From DUVT01 sp041675865 (GTDB lineage Bacteria > Bacillota_I > Bacilli_A > ML615J-28 > CAG-698): a stretch of DNA of 64,000 bases. Under the pieces are notes generated by a model, which worked only from the letters and a program-made list of their open reading frames with translations, searched no databases and had not been told where the DNA came from. The position numbers and the translations under genes are program-made. Where the stretch lies: contig JBAYTA010000001.1 of NCBI GenBank assembly GCA_041675865.1, positions 1 to 64,000 on the forward strand. The letters run 5' to 3'. Of the stretch, positions 51,399 through 60,059 are shown one piece after another; positions within the stretch are counted from its first letter, which is position 1, and the number at the start of each line of letters is the position of its first letter.

Positions 51399-52419
51399 AA
51401 TTAAATCCTTTATATATTTTTACCCATTTTGCACTTCTTCCCTTGCCCAAAGGTTTAATTCGCCCTTCATCACGCATTTTCATCAAAGCTCTATTAATTG
51501 TAGATTCACTAACATATGGATGGATAATCCTAATTTCATCTTTTGTGAAAATGTCTGGAAGCTTGGAAATAGTATTACCTATATTATCAGCTTTATTTAA
51601 GTTTGAATCAAATTTATAATCTTTAATAATACTATAAGCTTTTTCATAACCATTTATTATTATTTTATCCATAAATCTAATAAAACCTAATGTTTGCGCA
51701 AATCCTTCTTTCCAATTAAAACTTGCATTTTTAACTTCAGTTTTGAATTCATTGTAATTTTCATATAATAGTTCAAAAAAGGAAATATATTTAAATGCTT
51801 CTAAATCAGATTTAAAAATTAATAAATAAAGTAATACAAAACTTGATGTAAAGTTGTTTTCTGTAAAAGGTGCGATGTTGTAAAAATCTATAAAGTAATT
51901 AAAAAACAAAGTTGTTCTTTCGTATGTATTTCTTTGAAGATAGATTTCCATTTGCTCATTAATTTCGTCTAAAATAAGTCTTTTACTTTTTGCTGCTTGA
52001 CTTTTTAAAATAGCTCTTTTATTTGTTTCTACAAAATCAAATTTAATATCTTTATAATGAGAATAAATATAATTTATTATATTTAAAACATCATTGCTTT
52101 GAAATCTTTGATGCTGATAGTTCCTTTGAATATTAGTTAAGGTTTCTTTTAAATTATAAAGTGTTGTTTCTTCTTTATTTCTAGGAGTTGAGTTTTTAGT
52201 TATAATCAAACGTGTTCTAGAATCAGTAATATCTAGTTCTAATATTTGTGATAGAAAAAAAGTATCTCTTTCAATAGTTTGATCAATTATCTTATCAAGA
52301 TCATTTTTTACAGCATCTTTAAAAAACTTATTTTGACCTATCCATTTATAGATATTTGATAAAGAAACTATAATATCATTAGGGATAATGAACCTATCTA
52401 TATTTAAAACTGTACTCAT
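51391..52419 (-). CDS. Degenerate Fic-like protein with a winged-helix tail
   Basis: The 342-residue protein has the general Fic layout: an N-terminal helical part, a core helix pair ending in IAPFTENNFTSSF (residues 182-194) where active Fic proteins have HPFxxGNGR, and a C-terminal winged helix (SESTINRALMKMRDEGRIK, GKGRSAKWV). The catalytic His is Ala183 and the Gly-Asn-Gly-Arg loop is absent, so it cannot transfer AMP by the known route. It leads the operon with PHP and TPR-like genes. AGAAGGA precedes the ATG at 52419. Repeat copy C sits just upstream. It may act as a DNA-binding regulator only. Confidence 0.5.
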   Translation of the reverse strand: MSTVLNIDRFIIPNDIIVSLSNIYKWIGQNKFFKDAVKNDLDKIIDQTIERDTFFLSQILELDITDSRTRLIITKNSTPRNKEETTLYNLKETLTNIQRNYQHQRFQSNDVLNIINYIYSHYKDIKFDFVETNKRAILKSQAAKSKRLILDEINEQMEIYLQRNTYERTTLFFNYFIDFYNIAPFTENNFTSSFVLLYLLIFKSDLEAFKYISFFELLYENYNEFKTEVKNASFNWKEGFAQTLGFIRFMDKIIINGYEKAYSIIKDYKFDSNLNKADNIGNTISKLPDIFTKDEIRIIHPYVSESTINRALMKMRDEGRIKPLGKGRSAKWVKIYKGFNYE

Positions 52420-52442
52420 AATATCCTTCTTTCAAAATAAGC

Positions 52443-52503
52443 CTTCTAATAAATGTTTATCGATAAATATCCATCTTTGAAAAGATAAATGTCTATTAGA
52501 AGG
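52443..52503 (-). repeat. Copy C of the 61-nt intergenic element, within a hairpin upstream of the Fic-like gene
   Basis: Minus strand: GACATTTATCTTT (52493-52481), seven variable bases, TGGATATTTATC (52473-52462), tail GATAAACATTTATTAGAAG. Arms GCCTTCTAATA (52504-52494) and TATTAGAAGGC (52451-52441) pair perfectly over 11 bases with the core inside. A T-rich tail follows on both strands, so it probably also ends the parC transcript. Confidence 0.65.
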
Positions 52504-52540
52504 CGTTTTTATTGCATTTTTAACCAATTTTGAGCTATTT

Positions 52541-55018
52541 TTAGCTAAAATCGTTGTTATTTCTAACAATTATTAAATTTAATGGTGTTTTTACTTTTTT
52601 AGAATTAATCTTTTTACCTGTTGCACTAGTAGCACTTCTTATATCAGAGAAATCTAATTTTTCATATCCTTCTTCACCATCAATATATGAATCTAGATCT
52701 AGATTAGCATTTTTACGATGAATTATACTTGATGAAATTATATTGTTGTTCACAGTTTTCATCATTTGCATATATTGTTTACCAACATTGTTTTTTCTTC
52801 CCTTGATAATTTCATCTATTCTAAATCTCTTAACATTACAGTTAGCAGTTAAGACTACTATTAGATCTTTTTCATCAATATAATGTCCACCAACTACAAC
52901 ATCTTTTGGTCTACTCTTAAGTTCTATTGCTTTTACTCCAACTGCAGAAATTGCCATTTCTGGTATTTCTTCAGAACTATATCTGTTCATATAACCATCA
53001 GCAGTAATAACAACTACTTCAGGATTTACTTCACTTGTAATATCTACACTTACTACTTCATCATCATCTCTTAATTTAGTAGCTCTAAGTGCTCTTGAAT
53101 ATCTTGTCGCATACAGATGTTTCACATGTGTCTTTTTAATAAAACCATTTTTTGTAGTAAACAGTATATATTTATTTGCTTCAAAATCATCAATTGGAAC
53201 TGAGAATATTACTTTTTCAACTGATTCAATATTAACTAAAGTTGATATATGGTAACCCAAATCTTTATGTTTCACATCAGGTATTTTTGAAACTGGTAAA
53301 TATACATAATTTCCACGATCTGTAAAGAATAACATTACATCTAATGTAGTAACTTCATAAGTAGCAACTATAAAGTCATTATCTTTAAGTTTAGTTTCAT
53401 CACCATTTGCATAAGCCTTTGGTGTAAGTCTTTTAATATAGCCATCATTAGTTAAAATGATTACCATATCTTCTTTCGCAATCAACTCTTTAACTTCAAC
53501 TTTTACTTCTTCAATTTCATGTTCAATTACTGTTTTTCTTGGAACATTAATTTTCTTATATGTATTTTTAAGTTCTAGTTTTATTTGTTTAACTAATTCA
53601 TCTTCACTAGAAAGGATAGCAACTAGCCTATCAATAAGTTCATTAAGTTCTTCTTTTTCTTTTTGTAAAGCAAAAATATCGGTATTTGTAAGACGATATA
53701 ATTGCAACATTACAATAGCTTCAGCTTGAGCATAAGAGAATTCATAATTACTTACTAAATTTTCTATTGCATCTTTTTTGTTGTTAGAATTCCTAATTGT
53801 TTTAATAACAGCATCTAATATAGATACCATTGAAATTAATCCGTCGACTATATGTAATCTTTTCCTTGCGGCATTTAATTCATAATTACTACGGTTAATT
53901 ACTACATCTTTTTGATGAGTTATATAGTAATCTAAATACTCAATTAATCCTAGTTGTAGGGGACGTTTATTAGCAATTGCAACTATATTAAAGTTATAGT
54001 TTGATTGTAATTCAGTTGCTTGGAAGAAGAAATTTTTAATATCTTCAGGATTCACATCTTTTCGAATATCAACAACAATTCTTAAACCTTCTCTATCTGT
54101 TTCATCTCTAATATCTATAATTCCATCAATGTTTTTCTTTACATAAACTTCACTCATTTTTTTAACTAAATTAGCTTTGTTTACATCATAAGGAATCTCA
54201 GAAATGATAAGCTTATACATCTTAGACTCTTCTGTTATTTCTACCTTCGCTTTTACAATTATCTTTCCCTTACCAGTTTTATATGCATTAATAATTCCGT
54301 CTAACCCTTGGATAATCCCTCCCGTTGGAAAATCAGGACCCGGAACAATTTTCATCAAATCTTTTAAACTTGCATCAGGATGATCTAATTTATAAATTGT
54401 AGCTTCGATAATCTCACCAACATTATGAGGAGGAATTTCAGTTGCATAACCAGCAGATATACCTGAAGCTCCATTTACAAAGAGATTCGGATATTTAGCA
54501 GGTAATACAGTAGGTTCATATTCTTCATCATCAAAATTAGGAATAAAACCAACAGTTTTTTTATTAATATCTTCTAATAAATATTCAGAATACATTGATA
54601 ATCTTGCTTCTGTATAACGCATTGCCGCAGCAGGATCACCGTCAATACTTCCATTATTACCATGCATTTCAATTAAAGGTAGTCTTGTTTTAAAATCTTG
54701 AGACATTCTCACCATAGCATCATAAACAGATGAGTCACCATGAGGATGATATTTACCTATAACTTCACCAACAATTCTTGCAGATTTCTTAAATGGTTTA
54801 TTTGAAAACATTCCAAGTTTAAACATTGCATAAAGAATTCTTCGTTGTACAGGTTTTAAACCGTCTCTAACGTCAGGAATTGCTCTATCTTGAATTATAT
54901 ATTTAGAATATCTACCAAACCTATCACCAAATATATCTTCAAGATTTTCTTGGATTATTTTCTCATTTACGAATTCTTCAATTTTTTTAGTTGTTTTACT
55001 CTTTTTAGATCTATTCAT
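52541..55018 (-). CDS. parC: DNA topoisomerase IV subunit A
   Basis: ParC cuts and rejoins DNA to unlink daughter chromosomes. The winged-helix CAP region has the QRRILYAMFKLG and GEVIGKYHPHGDSSVYDAMVRM motifs and the catalytic Tyr in AAMRYTEARL. The C-terminal part is a beta-propeller without the GyrA box. It starts at ATG 55018, overlapping the parE stop by eight bases. Pairing with parE and proximity to plsY, as in Bacillus, favour ParC over GyrA. 825 residues. Confidence 0.9.
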   Translation of the reverse strand: MNRSKKSKTTKKIEEFVNEKIIQENLEDIFGDRFGRYSKYIIQDRAIPDVRDGLKPVQRRILYAMFKLGMFSNKPFKKSARIVGEVIGKYHPHGDSSVYDAMVRMSQDFKTRLPLIEMHGNNGSIDGDPAAAMRYTEARLSMYSEYLLEDINKKTVGFIPNFDDEEYEPTVLPAKYPNLFVNGASGISAGYATEIPPHNVGEIIEATIYKLDHPDASLKDLMKIVPGPDFPTGGIIQGLDGIINAYKTGKGKIIVKAKVEITEESKMYKLIISEIPYDVNKANLVKKMSEVYVKKNIDGIIDIRDETDREGLRIVVDIRKDVNPEDIKNFFFQATELQSNYNFNIVAIANKRPLQLGLIEYLDYYITHQKDVVINRSNYELNAARKRLHIVDGLISMVSILDAVIKTIRNSNNKKDAIENLVSNYEFSYAQAEAIVMLQLYRLTNTDIFALQKEKEELNELIDRLVAILSSEDELVKQIKLELKNTYKKINVPRKTVIEHEIEEVKVEVKELIAKEDMVIILTNDGYIKRLTPKAYANGDETKLKDNDFIVATYEVTTLDVMLFFTDRGNYVYLPVSKIPDVKHKDLGYHISTLVNIESVEKVIFSVPIDDFEANKYILFTTKNGFIKKTHVKHLYATRYSRALRATKLRDDDEVVSVDITSEVNPEVVVITADGYMNRYSSEEIPEMAISAVGVKAIELKSRPKDVVVGGHYIDEKDLIVVLTANCNVKRFRIDEIIKGRKNNVGKQYMQMMKTVNNNIISSSIIHRKNANLDLDSYIDGEEGYEKLDFSDIRSATSATGKKINSKKVKTPLNLIIVRNNNDFS

Positions 55019-56954
55019 CAATTGATACCTCTTCTAAAGTGAAATTATCTTCGAATTCAAATGAAACATTATTATCAATCCATTCTCTTCTTGGACCTAC
55101 TTCATCCCCCATTAGTACACTTACACGATTATCTGCATCAGAGAAATCTTCAATCTTTACTTGAATAAGTGTTCTAGTTTCTGGATTCATTGTTGTATCC
55201 CAAAGTTGATCTGCATTCATCTCACCCAAACCTTTAAATCTTTGGATTAAAACATTTTTATTAGATTCAACTTTTGCTTTTAATTCTTCGTCAGTCCATG
55301 CATATTCAATTTTATTTTTTATTGTTAATTTATATAATGGTGCTTGCGCAATATATACATAACCTTGTTCAATTAATTCTCGCATATATCTAAAGAAGAA
55401 TGTTAGTAATAATACTTGAATATGTGCTCCATCAGTATCAGCATCGGTCATAATGATAATTTTGCTATAGTTTGATTTATCTATATTAAATTCTCTACCA
55501 AACCCTGCACCAATAGAATAAATCATTGACATTATTTCTTCATTTTTAAGTAAATCTTCTGTCTTGATTCTTTCTACATTTAAGACCTTACCTCTAAGAG
55601 GTAGGATAGCTTGGAAGCGACGATCTCTTCCTTGTTTAGCACTACCACCAGCTGAATCACCTTCGACGATAAATAATTCATTATTCTTACGATTTTTATC
55701 TTGAACTGGTGCTAACTTCCCAGCCATATTTGCAGTCTTACCAACTTTTTGTTTAATCATTCTAACTTCTTCACGCGCTTTTCTAGCAGCTTCGCGTGCT
55801 TTTGCAGCTCGGATTGCATTAGAGATTAAGATATTTGCAATTTCTCCCTTTTCATTTAAGAAGAATTTCATTTGTTCTAGAACAATAGTTTCAACTGCAA
55901 GTTTTGCTTCAGTAGTACCTAATTTATTTTTTGTTTGTCCTTCAAATTGAAGTATATCTTCGCCTACTCTAATTGATAAAACAGCAGTTAAACCTTCTCT
56001 AACATCATTACCTTCTAAATTAGGATCCTTATCTTTTAATAAACCCTTCATTCTTGCATAATCATTAAATGCTCTAGTAATTGCTGCTCTAAAGCCTGTT
56101 TCATGTGTTCCACCATCTCTAGTACGAATATTATTAACAAAGGATAATACATTCTCAGAGAATGATTTTTTAGAATATTGAAGAGCACATTCAACTTGAA
56201 TATTTGAGTTTGTTCCTTCTAAGAAAACGACTTCATGAATAGCTTGTTTACCTTTATTTATTTCCTCCACAAATTCAGAAATACCATTTTCAAACATAAA
56301 GGTATCACTTGCACCAGTTCTTTCATCAACTAAATCAATTTTTAAACCTCTGATTAAAAATGCAGATTCTCTTAGTCTTTGTACACATTGTTTATAATCA
56401 ATAATGGTTGTTGAAAAAATAAGTGGGTCTGGTTTAAAATGAACTGTAGTTCCAGTTTTCTTTGATTCACCAATAAATTTATGCTTATGGATCTTTGCTC
56501 CACCATTCTCAAATTTTTGGTAATAAATCTTTCCTTCTCTTGCAATCTTAAGTTCAACAAGTTCACTTAATGCATTTACAACACTCGAACCAACACCATG
56601 TAGGCCTCCAGACACTTTGTATGCACCACCAGCTTCAAATTTTCCACCAGCATGTAAAGTACAAAATACTACTTGCGGAGTAGGTACTCCAGTCTTATGC
56701 ATACCAATAGGAATTCCTCTACCATTATCTATAACCTCAACAGAATTCCCTTTATGAATGATAACTTTTACATAGTTTGCATATCCGGTCAAAACTTCGT
56801 CAATTGCATTATCTACAATTTCCCAAATTAAATGATGTAGTCCTCTTGAATCCGTACTTCCAACATACATACCAGGACGTTTTCGAATAGCTTCTAACCC
56901 TTGTAAGACTTGAATTTTGGATTCATCATATTTTTCAATTTTCTTCTTGGCCAT
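55011..56954 (-). CDS. parE: DNA topoisomerase IV subunit B
   Basis: ParE is the ATPase subunit of topoisomerase IV. The GHKL ATP-site reads VDNAIDEVLTGYA, VIDNGRGIPIGMH and GGLHGVGSSVVNAL; the TOPRIM part has IVEGDSAGGSAKQGRDRR and DADTDGAHIQVLLL. QTKNKLGTTEAK resembles ParE more than GyrB. The ATG at 56954 has an AAAGG 13 bases upstream; a GTG at 56963 also fits, so the start is open by three codons. Its promoter is an extended -10. Plus-strand plsY runs away from it. Confidence 0.9.
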   Translation of the reverse strand: MAKKKIEKYDESKIQVLQGLEAIRKRPGMYVGSTDSRGLHHLIWEIVDNAIDEVLTGYANYVKVIIHKGNSVEVIDNGRGIPIGMHKTGVPTPQVVFCTLHAGGKFEAGGAYKVSGGLHGVGSSVVNALSELVELKIAREGKIYYQKFENGGAKIHKHKFIGESKKTGTTVHFKPDPLIFSTTIIDYKQCVQRLRESAFLIRGLKIDLVDERTGASDTFMFENGISEFVEEINKGKQAIHEVVFLEGTNSNIQVECALQYSKKSFSENVLSFVNNIRTRDGGTHETGFRAAITRAFNDYARMKGLLKDKDPNLEGNDVREGLTAVLSIRVGEDILQFEGQTKNKLGTTEAKLAVETIVLEQMKFFLNEKGEIANILISNAIRAAKAREAARKAREEVRMIKQKVGKTANMAGKLAPVQDKNRKNNELFIVEGDSAGGSAKQGRDRRFQAILPLRGKVLNVERIKTEDLLKNEEIMSMIYSIGAGFGREFNIDKSNYSKIIIMTDADTDGAHIQVLLLTFFFRYMRELIEQGYVYIAQAPLYKLTIKNKIEYAWTDEELKAKVESNKNVLIQRFKGLGEMNADQLWDTTMNPETRTLIQVKIEDFSDADNRVSVLMGDEVGPRREWIDNNVSFEFEDNFTLEEVSIDE

Positions 56955-56985
56955 ATTTAACACAAACCTTTCATTAGTATAATTT

Positions 56986-57014
56986 ATTATAGCATATATT
57001 TAATAAAAAGTAAA
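56986..57014 (-). promoter_or_regulatory. Promoter of parE-parC
   Basis: On the minus strand TTTACT (57014-57009), 17 bases, TATAAT (56991-56986) with TGC upstream. The rest of the parE-plsY gap (57015-57156) is AT-rich, with one TGTCGAA (57080-57086) that may be chance. Confidence 0.7.
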
Positions 57015-57156
57015 CAACTATTATCATTATTTTATTATGCTCATATGCAATAAATGAGTATGTTTATTGTAGAGAATTATGTCGAATTTGAAAATGTTGA
57101 CTATATTAAAAAGAGATCTTTTTATAGATTATTGTCATTTTAAATTAAATATTTGC

Positions 57157-57185
57157 TTGTTTTAATATCCCATTTAGAGTATAAT
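57157..57185 (+). promoter_or_regulatory. Promoter of plsY
   Basis: TTGTTT (57157-57162), 17 bases, TATAAT (57180-57185), 24 bases before the ATG. Confidence 0.65.
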
Positions 57186-57209
57186 AGATATCATATAAAG
57201 GTGTATTAA

Positions 57210-57875
57210 ATGGTTATTCAAATAGGATTATTAATTTTGTCATATTTATTAGGGTCAATTCCGACAGGTTTTCTACTTGGAAAAATGAAGGGTATTGACA
57301 TAAGAGAACATGGAAGTAAAAATATTGGTGCTACCAATACAGGCAGAGTACTTGGAAAAAGATATGCAATTATTGCATATATCTTCGATATGCTCAAAGG
57401 GGCAGTTTTAGTATTTTTATTTAGATTTGAAATTATCTCTTTAGAATATTGCCTTCTTGGTCAACCACTACTTTACGGAATGGCTGCAACATTAGGTCAT
57501 ACCTCTTCTATTTACTTAAAGTTTAAGGGTGGTAAAGCTGTTGCAACTTCTAGCGGTGTTATCTTTGGTTATGTTCCCTGGCTATTATTAGTTGGTTTAA
57601 TAATCTTCTTTACAGTAATGTTTATTACAAAATATGTATCTGTTGGATCGATTGTTGGAGCATCAAGTGTTTTATTAATTTGTGTAGTTTTAACCATAGT
57701 CGGTAAGGATCCGTTTTACGAAGGCTTTACATACGATTGGTACTTCCTACTATTTATTACAATAATATTTATTATTCTAATAATTAGACATAAAGGAAAC
57801 ATCTCAAGGTTAAGGCAAAAAACGGAATCAAAAATTAATTTTAAAAGAAAAAAAGAATCTAGTAATGAAAGCTAG
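57210..57875 (+). CDS. plsY: Acyl-phosphate glycerol-3-phosphate acyltransferase
   Basis: PlsY adds the first acyl chain to glycerol 3-phosphate, from acyl phosphate. The 221-residue protein has about five spans and the family blocks GSIPTGFLLGK, DIREHGSKNIGATNTGRVLG and LGHTSSIYLKFKGGKAVATSSG. AAAGGTG precedes the ATG. Its divergent position next to parE is conserved in Bacillus (yneS). A terminator overlaps its end. Confidence 0.95.
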   Translation: MVIQIGLLILSYLLGSIPTGFLLGKMKGIDIREHGSKNIGATNTGRVLGKRYAIIAYIFDMLKGAVLVFLFRFEIISLEYCLLGQPLLYGMAATLGHTSSIYLKFKGGKAVATSSGVIFGYVPWLLLVGLIIFFTVMFITKYVSVGSIVGASSVLLICVVLTIVGKDPFYEGFTYDWYFLLFITIIFIILIIRHKGNISRLRQKTESKINFKRKKESSNES

Positions 57876-57886
57876 ATTCTTTTTAA
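57850..57886 (+). terminator. Terminator overlapping the end of plsY
   Basis: AAAAAGAATCTAG (57850-57862) pairs with CTAGATTCTTTTT (57872-57884). The plsY stop codon lies in the second arm. Confidence 0.85.
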
Positions 57887-57892
57887 AATAAA

Positions 57893-57913
57893 AAATGACC
57901 ATAGGCCATTTTA
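57893..57913 (-). terminator. Terminator for yneF
   Basis: On the minus strand AAAATGGCC and GGTCATTTT pair across TAT (G-U in place of one pair) and T's follow. Confidence 0.7.
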
Positions 57914-57914
57914 A

Positions 57915-58145
57915 TTAATCTTTTTTTGCAGCATTCATTGATGCCATAACTTGTCTAACTTGTTTTTCTGATGGGGTTCTTCCCATTTGTTGCATCATAA
58001 CTCTAATCATTTTTTCATTAACAGGTGGGTTCTTTTCTAAATAATTAGTAAATATCTTACGTGAAATGAAGAAACCTGCAACAGCTCCAACAATTAATAC
58101 CCCAAGTAAAATAAGTACAAATAACCACCATTGTAAATCAACCAT
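57915..58145 (-). CDS. yneF: YneF family (UPF0154) small membrane protein
   Basis: The 76-residue protein has one N-terminal span (about 7-28) and the family C-terminal part NPPVNEKMIRVMMQQMGRTPSEKQVRQVMASM. The function of YneF is not known. AGGAGGTC precedes the ATG. In Bacillus it also sits in this part of the chromosome. Confidence 0.92.
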   Translation of the reverse strand: MVDLQWWLFVLILLGVLIVGAVAGFFISRKIFTNYLEKNPPVNEKMIRVMMQQMGRTPSEKQVRQVMASMNAAKKD

Positions 58146-58238
58146 AATGACCTCCTAAACTTTATATATATTTTACTACAATTTCTAAAAAATATCAATA
58201 AAAATAAAATTATGAAAATGTTATCTTTTTAAAATACT

Positions 58239-58269
58239 TGTTTATTTTTTAATAATATAATGATATAAT
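58239..58269 (+). promoter_or_regulatory. Likely promoter of the ferredoxin gene
   Basis: TTGTTT (58239-58244), 19 bases, TATAAT (58264-58269); a second TATAAT overlaps at 58256-58261. Spacing is a little long. Confidence 0.4.
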
Positions 58270-58298
58270 TAATATATACTAATAAGGGAGGATTTTTT

Positions 58299-58466
58299 AT
58301 GCCAAGATTTATTACAGATGCTTGTATAGCATGTGGTTCATGCGCTGCTGAATGTCCAGTAGATTGCATTAGTGAAGGAGACATTTATGTAATTGATCAA
58401 GATGCATGTATCGATTGTGGTGCATGTGAAGAGGTTTGCCCAACCGAAGCAATTATTGCTGTATAA
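58299..58466 (+). CDS. 2[4Fe-4S] ferredoxin
   Basis: A 55-residue electron carrier with two Cys-x2-Cys-x2-Cys-x3-Cys clusters: CIACGSCAAECPVDC near the start and CIDCGACEEVCP near the end, and EGDIYVID between, as in clostridial ferredoxin. It starts at ATG 58299 after AAGGGAGG. It has its own promoter and terminator, and shows an anaerobic or facultative metabolism with low-potential electron transfer. Confidence 0.97.
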   Translation: MPRFITDACIACGSCAAECPVDCISEGDIYVIDQDACIDCGACEEVCPTEAIIAV

Positions 58467-58480
58467 AAAACTATAATATA

Positions 58481-58513
58481 AACAGGTTATTCTTTAAAAT
58501 AACCTGTTTTTTT
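58481..58513 (+). terminator. Terminator after the ferredoxin gene
   Basis: AACAGGTTATT (58481-58491) pairs with AATAACCTGTT (58498-58508) and is followed by T's. The reverse gene nif3 ends inside its tail. Confidence 0.88.
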
Positions 58514-59306
58514 AATTCTCGTATTCAAAAGGATCTGTTTCTAAAGCACTAACAATAATTTCTCCTGCTACTAATTTTATAAGTTTGTTCTTTAAATGAC
58601 CTAATGCTAATTTTTCTACTCCATGATTAACCTCGATAATAGATAAATTATTATAATTTGCAAATTGAGCTGCACTTAATTTAAATTCACTAGATATATA
58701 CACATCTAAATTTAAATTTAGTGCATCTTTTACTGCTCCATCATTGCCGCCGCTACCACCAAAGATACCAACCCTTTTTACTAATTTTGTTTTATCTCCG
58801 ACATATTTAACACCATTTAATTTAAATTTACTAATTACACGCTTTATTAATTCTTGAAAACTCATTTCTTCAATATCACCATATCTTAGATAAGAGTCCT
58901 TCAAATTATCTCCACCAATATTTTTTAATCCTAAGGTTTTCGCAAGATAATCACCAACTCCACCTATACCAACATCAAAATTAGTATGCATAGTATAGAC
59001 TGAGATATTATTTTCAATCAATTTTTTTATAATTCTTCCACCTACAGTATTATAATTAATTTTATAAATCGGTTTAAAGATAAGAGGGTGGTGAGCAATA
59101 ATTATATTTACATTATTATCAATAGCTTCTTCTATTACTTCTTCATTTATATCCAATGTTAATAAAACATTTTTCAAATTCTGAAATTTATCACCTAAAA
59201 TAAAACCAATTCTAGGTAAGTCTTCATCCCAAGCAAGTTCATGTGGATATACTTGGTCTAAATATTTTACTAAATCAATAATATTAACAAACTGATTATT
59301 TACCAT
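58512..59306 (-). CDS. Nif3-like dinuclear metal protein (YqfO type)
   Basis: Nif3/YqfO proteins bind two metals and are labelled GTP cyclohydrolase I type 2; their true substrate is unsettled. The protein keeps IIAHHPLIF (metal-binding His pair), YTMHTNFDVGIGGVGDYLAKTLGL, and the late GGSGGNDGAV and IIEVNHGVEKLALG. Bacillus YqfO has an inserted domain of about 110 residues; this 264-residue form lacks it, as in many short members. Its ATG overlaps the trmK end by seven bases. Confidence 0.9.
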   Translation of the reverse strand: MVNNQFVNIIDLVKYLDQVYPHELAWDEDLPRIGFILGDKFQNLKNVLLTLDINEEVIEEAIDNNVNIIIAHHPLIFKPIYKINYNTVGGRIIKKLIENNISVYTMHTNFDVGIGGVGDYLAKTLGLKNIGGDNLKDSYLRYGDIEEMSFQELIKRVISKFKLNGVKYVGDKTKLVKRVGIFGGSGGNDGAVKDALNLNLDVYISSEFKLSAAQFANYNNLSIIEVNHGVEKLALGHLKNKLIKLVAGEIIVSALETDPFEYEN

Positions 59307-59941
59307 AAATTCTCCTTAACTAAATTAATTTTACATAATATTTCAGCATTCTTATTTGGAATATTATTTAAAATTCTTAAATCATTTTTCATTTTTTCTT
59401 TTAAGACACTATCTTTTCTGTCTAATAAAACTGGTCCAAAATACAATTCATTTCTTTTATAATTGAATGGTTGTTCAGTCTTCTCAAAGACTATTATTTC
59501 ATAATATTTACCATCTTCGAAAATTATCTTTTCATCATAAATATAATAACCTACTTCAGTTAAATATTTTCTTACTTCATATGTATTACGATTTGCTTGA
59601 ATTATTAATCTTGCATTATTTAACTTTCTAAAGTCTTTTTTAAGTAAATCAATAATTAATAAGCCACCCATTCCAGCAAAAACTATTACATCGACATAGT
59701 CTTCTAGCTTTTCTAAACCATCACTGAGCAAGAATTCAACTTTATTAGAAAATTCATGAGCATTAATATTATTTTTTGCATTTTCAAGCGGACCTTCTTT
59801 ATTATCAATAGCATAGGCTTTTTGTAAATTATAATTAAGAAAGCCTTCAATAATTACATATCCATGATCACAGCCTACATCTGCTAGGATTTTTTTATTT
59901 TCTAAGTATTTTGCTATTTCTTTTAATCTTTTTGAAATCAT
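59300..59941 (-). CDS. trmK: tRNA (adenine-22-N1) methyltransferase
   Basis: TrmK methylates A22 of tRNA using SAM. The SAM-binding loop is LADVGCDHGYVIIEG near 20-34, and VIVFAGMGGLLIIDLL and LIIQANRNTYEVRKYL are family blocks. It follows rpoD (sigA) and precedes nif3 as in Bacillus (yqfN-yqfO). The 213-residue length is slightly short (about 235), missing part of the C-terminal coiled coil. AGAGGTG precedes the ATG. Confidence 0.93.
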   Translation of the reverse strand: MISKRLKEIAKYLENKKILADVGCDHGYVIIEGFLNYNLQKAYAIDNKEGPLENAKNNINAHEFSNKVEFLLSDGLEKLEDYVDVIVFAGMGGLLIIDLLKKDFRKLNNARLIIQANRNTYEVRKYLTEVGYYIYDEKIIFEDGKYYEIIVFEKTEQPFNYKRNELYFGPVLLDRKDSVLKEKMKNDLRILNNIPNKNAEILCKINLVKENLW

Positions 59942-59961
59942 TATAGCACCTCTATTTATTT

Positions 59962-59990
59962 ATTATACAATAAGCTTAAACTTTATACAA
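59962..59990 (-). promoter_or_regulatory. Promoter of trmK-nif3
   Basis: On the minus strand TTGTAT (59990-59985), 17 bases, TATAAT (59967-59962), upstream of the trmK ribosome site. Confidence 0.65.
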
Positions 59991-60027
59991 GTAATACAAA
60001 TTAACAATGTTAATTACAAATTAATAA

Positions 60028-60049
60028 AAGGCGAGTTTTCACTCACCTT
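60028..60049 (-). terminator. Terminator after rpoD
   Basis: On the minus strand AAGGTGAGT and ACTCGCCTT pair (one G-U) across a GAAA tetraloop, followed by TTATT. It separates rpoD from trmK. Confidence 0.8.
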
Positions 60050-60059
60050 AATTCACATC

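Noticed and set aside
52883..53729. Plus-strand frames over parC
   Set aside because: They are antisense shadows of parC with Ser/Phe/Tyr-rich random composition and no ribosome sites.
57080..57086. TGTCGAA in the parE-plsY gap as a Spo0A site
   Set aside because: A single 7-mer of this composition is expected several times by chance in the window.
58215..58240. TTATCTTTTTAA upstream of the ferredoxin gene as a sixth copy of the element
   Set aside because: Only the first block matches; the TGGrTAT block is missing at the fixed distance.
58376..58390. AGGAGACATTTAT, identical to part of the 61-nt element, inside the ferredoxin gene
   Set aside because: It encodes the conserved EGDIYVID segment of the ferredoxin, and the second block of the element is absent, so it is coincidence.
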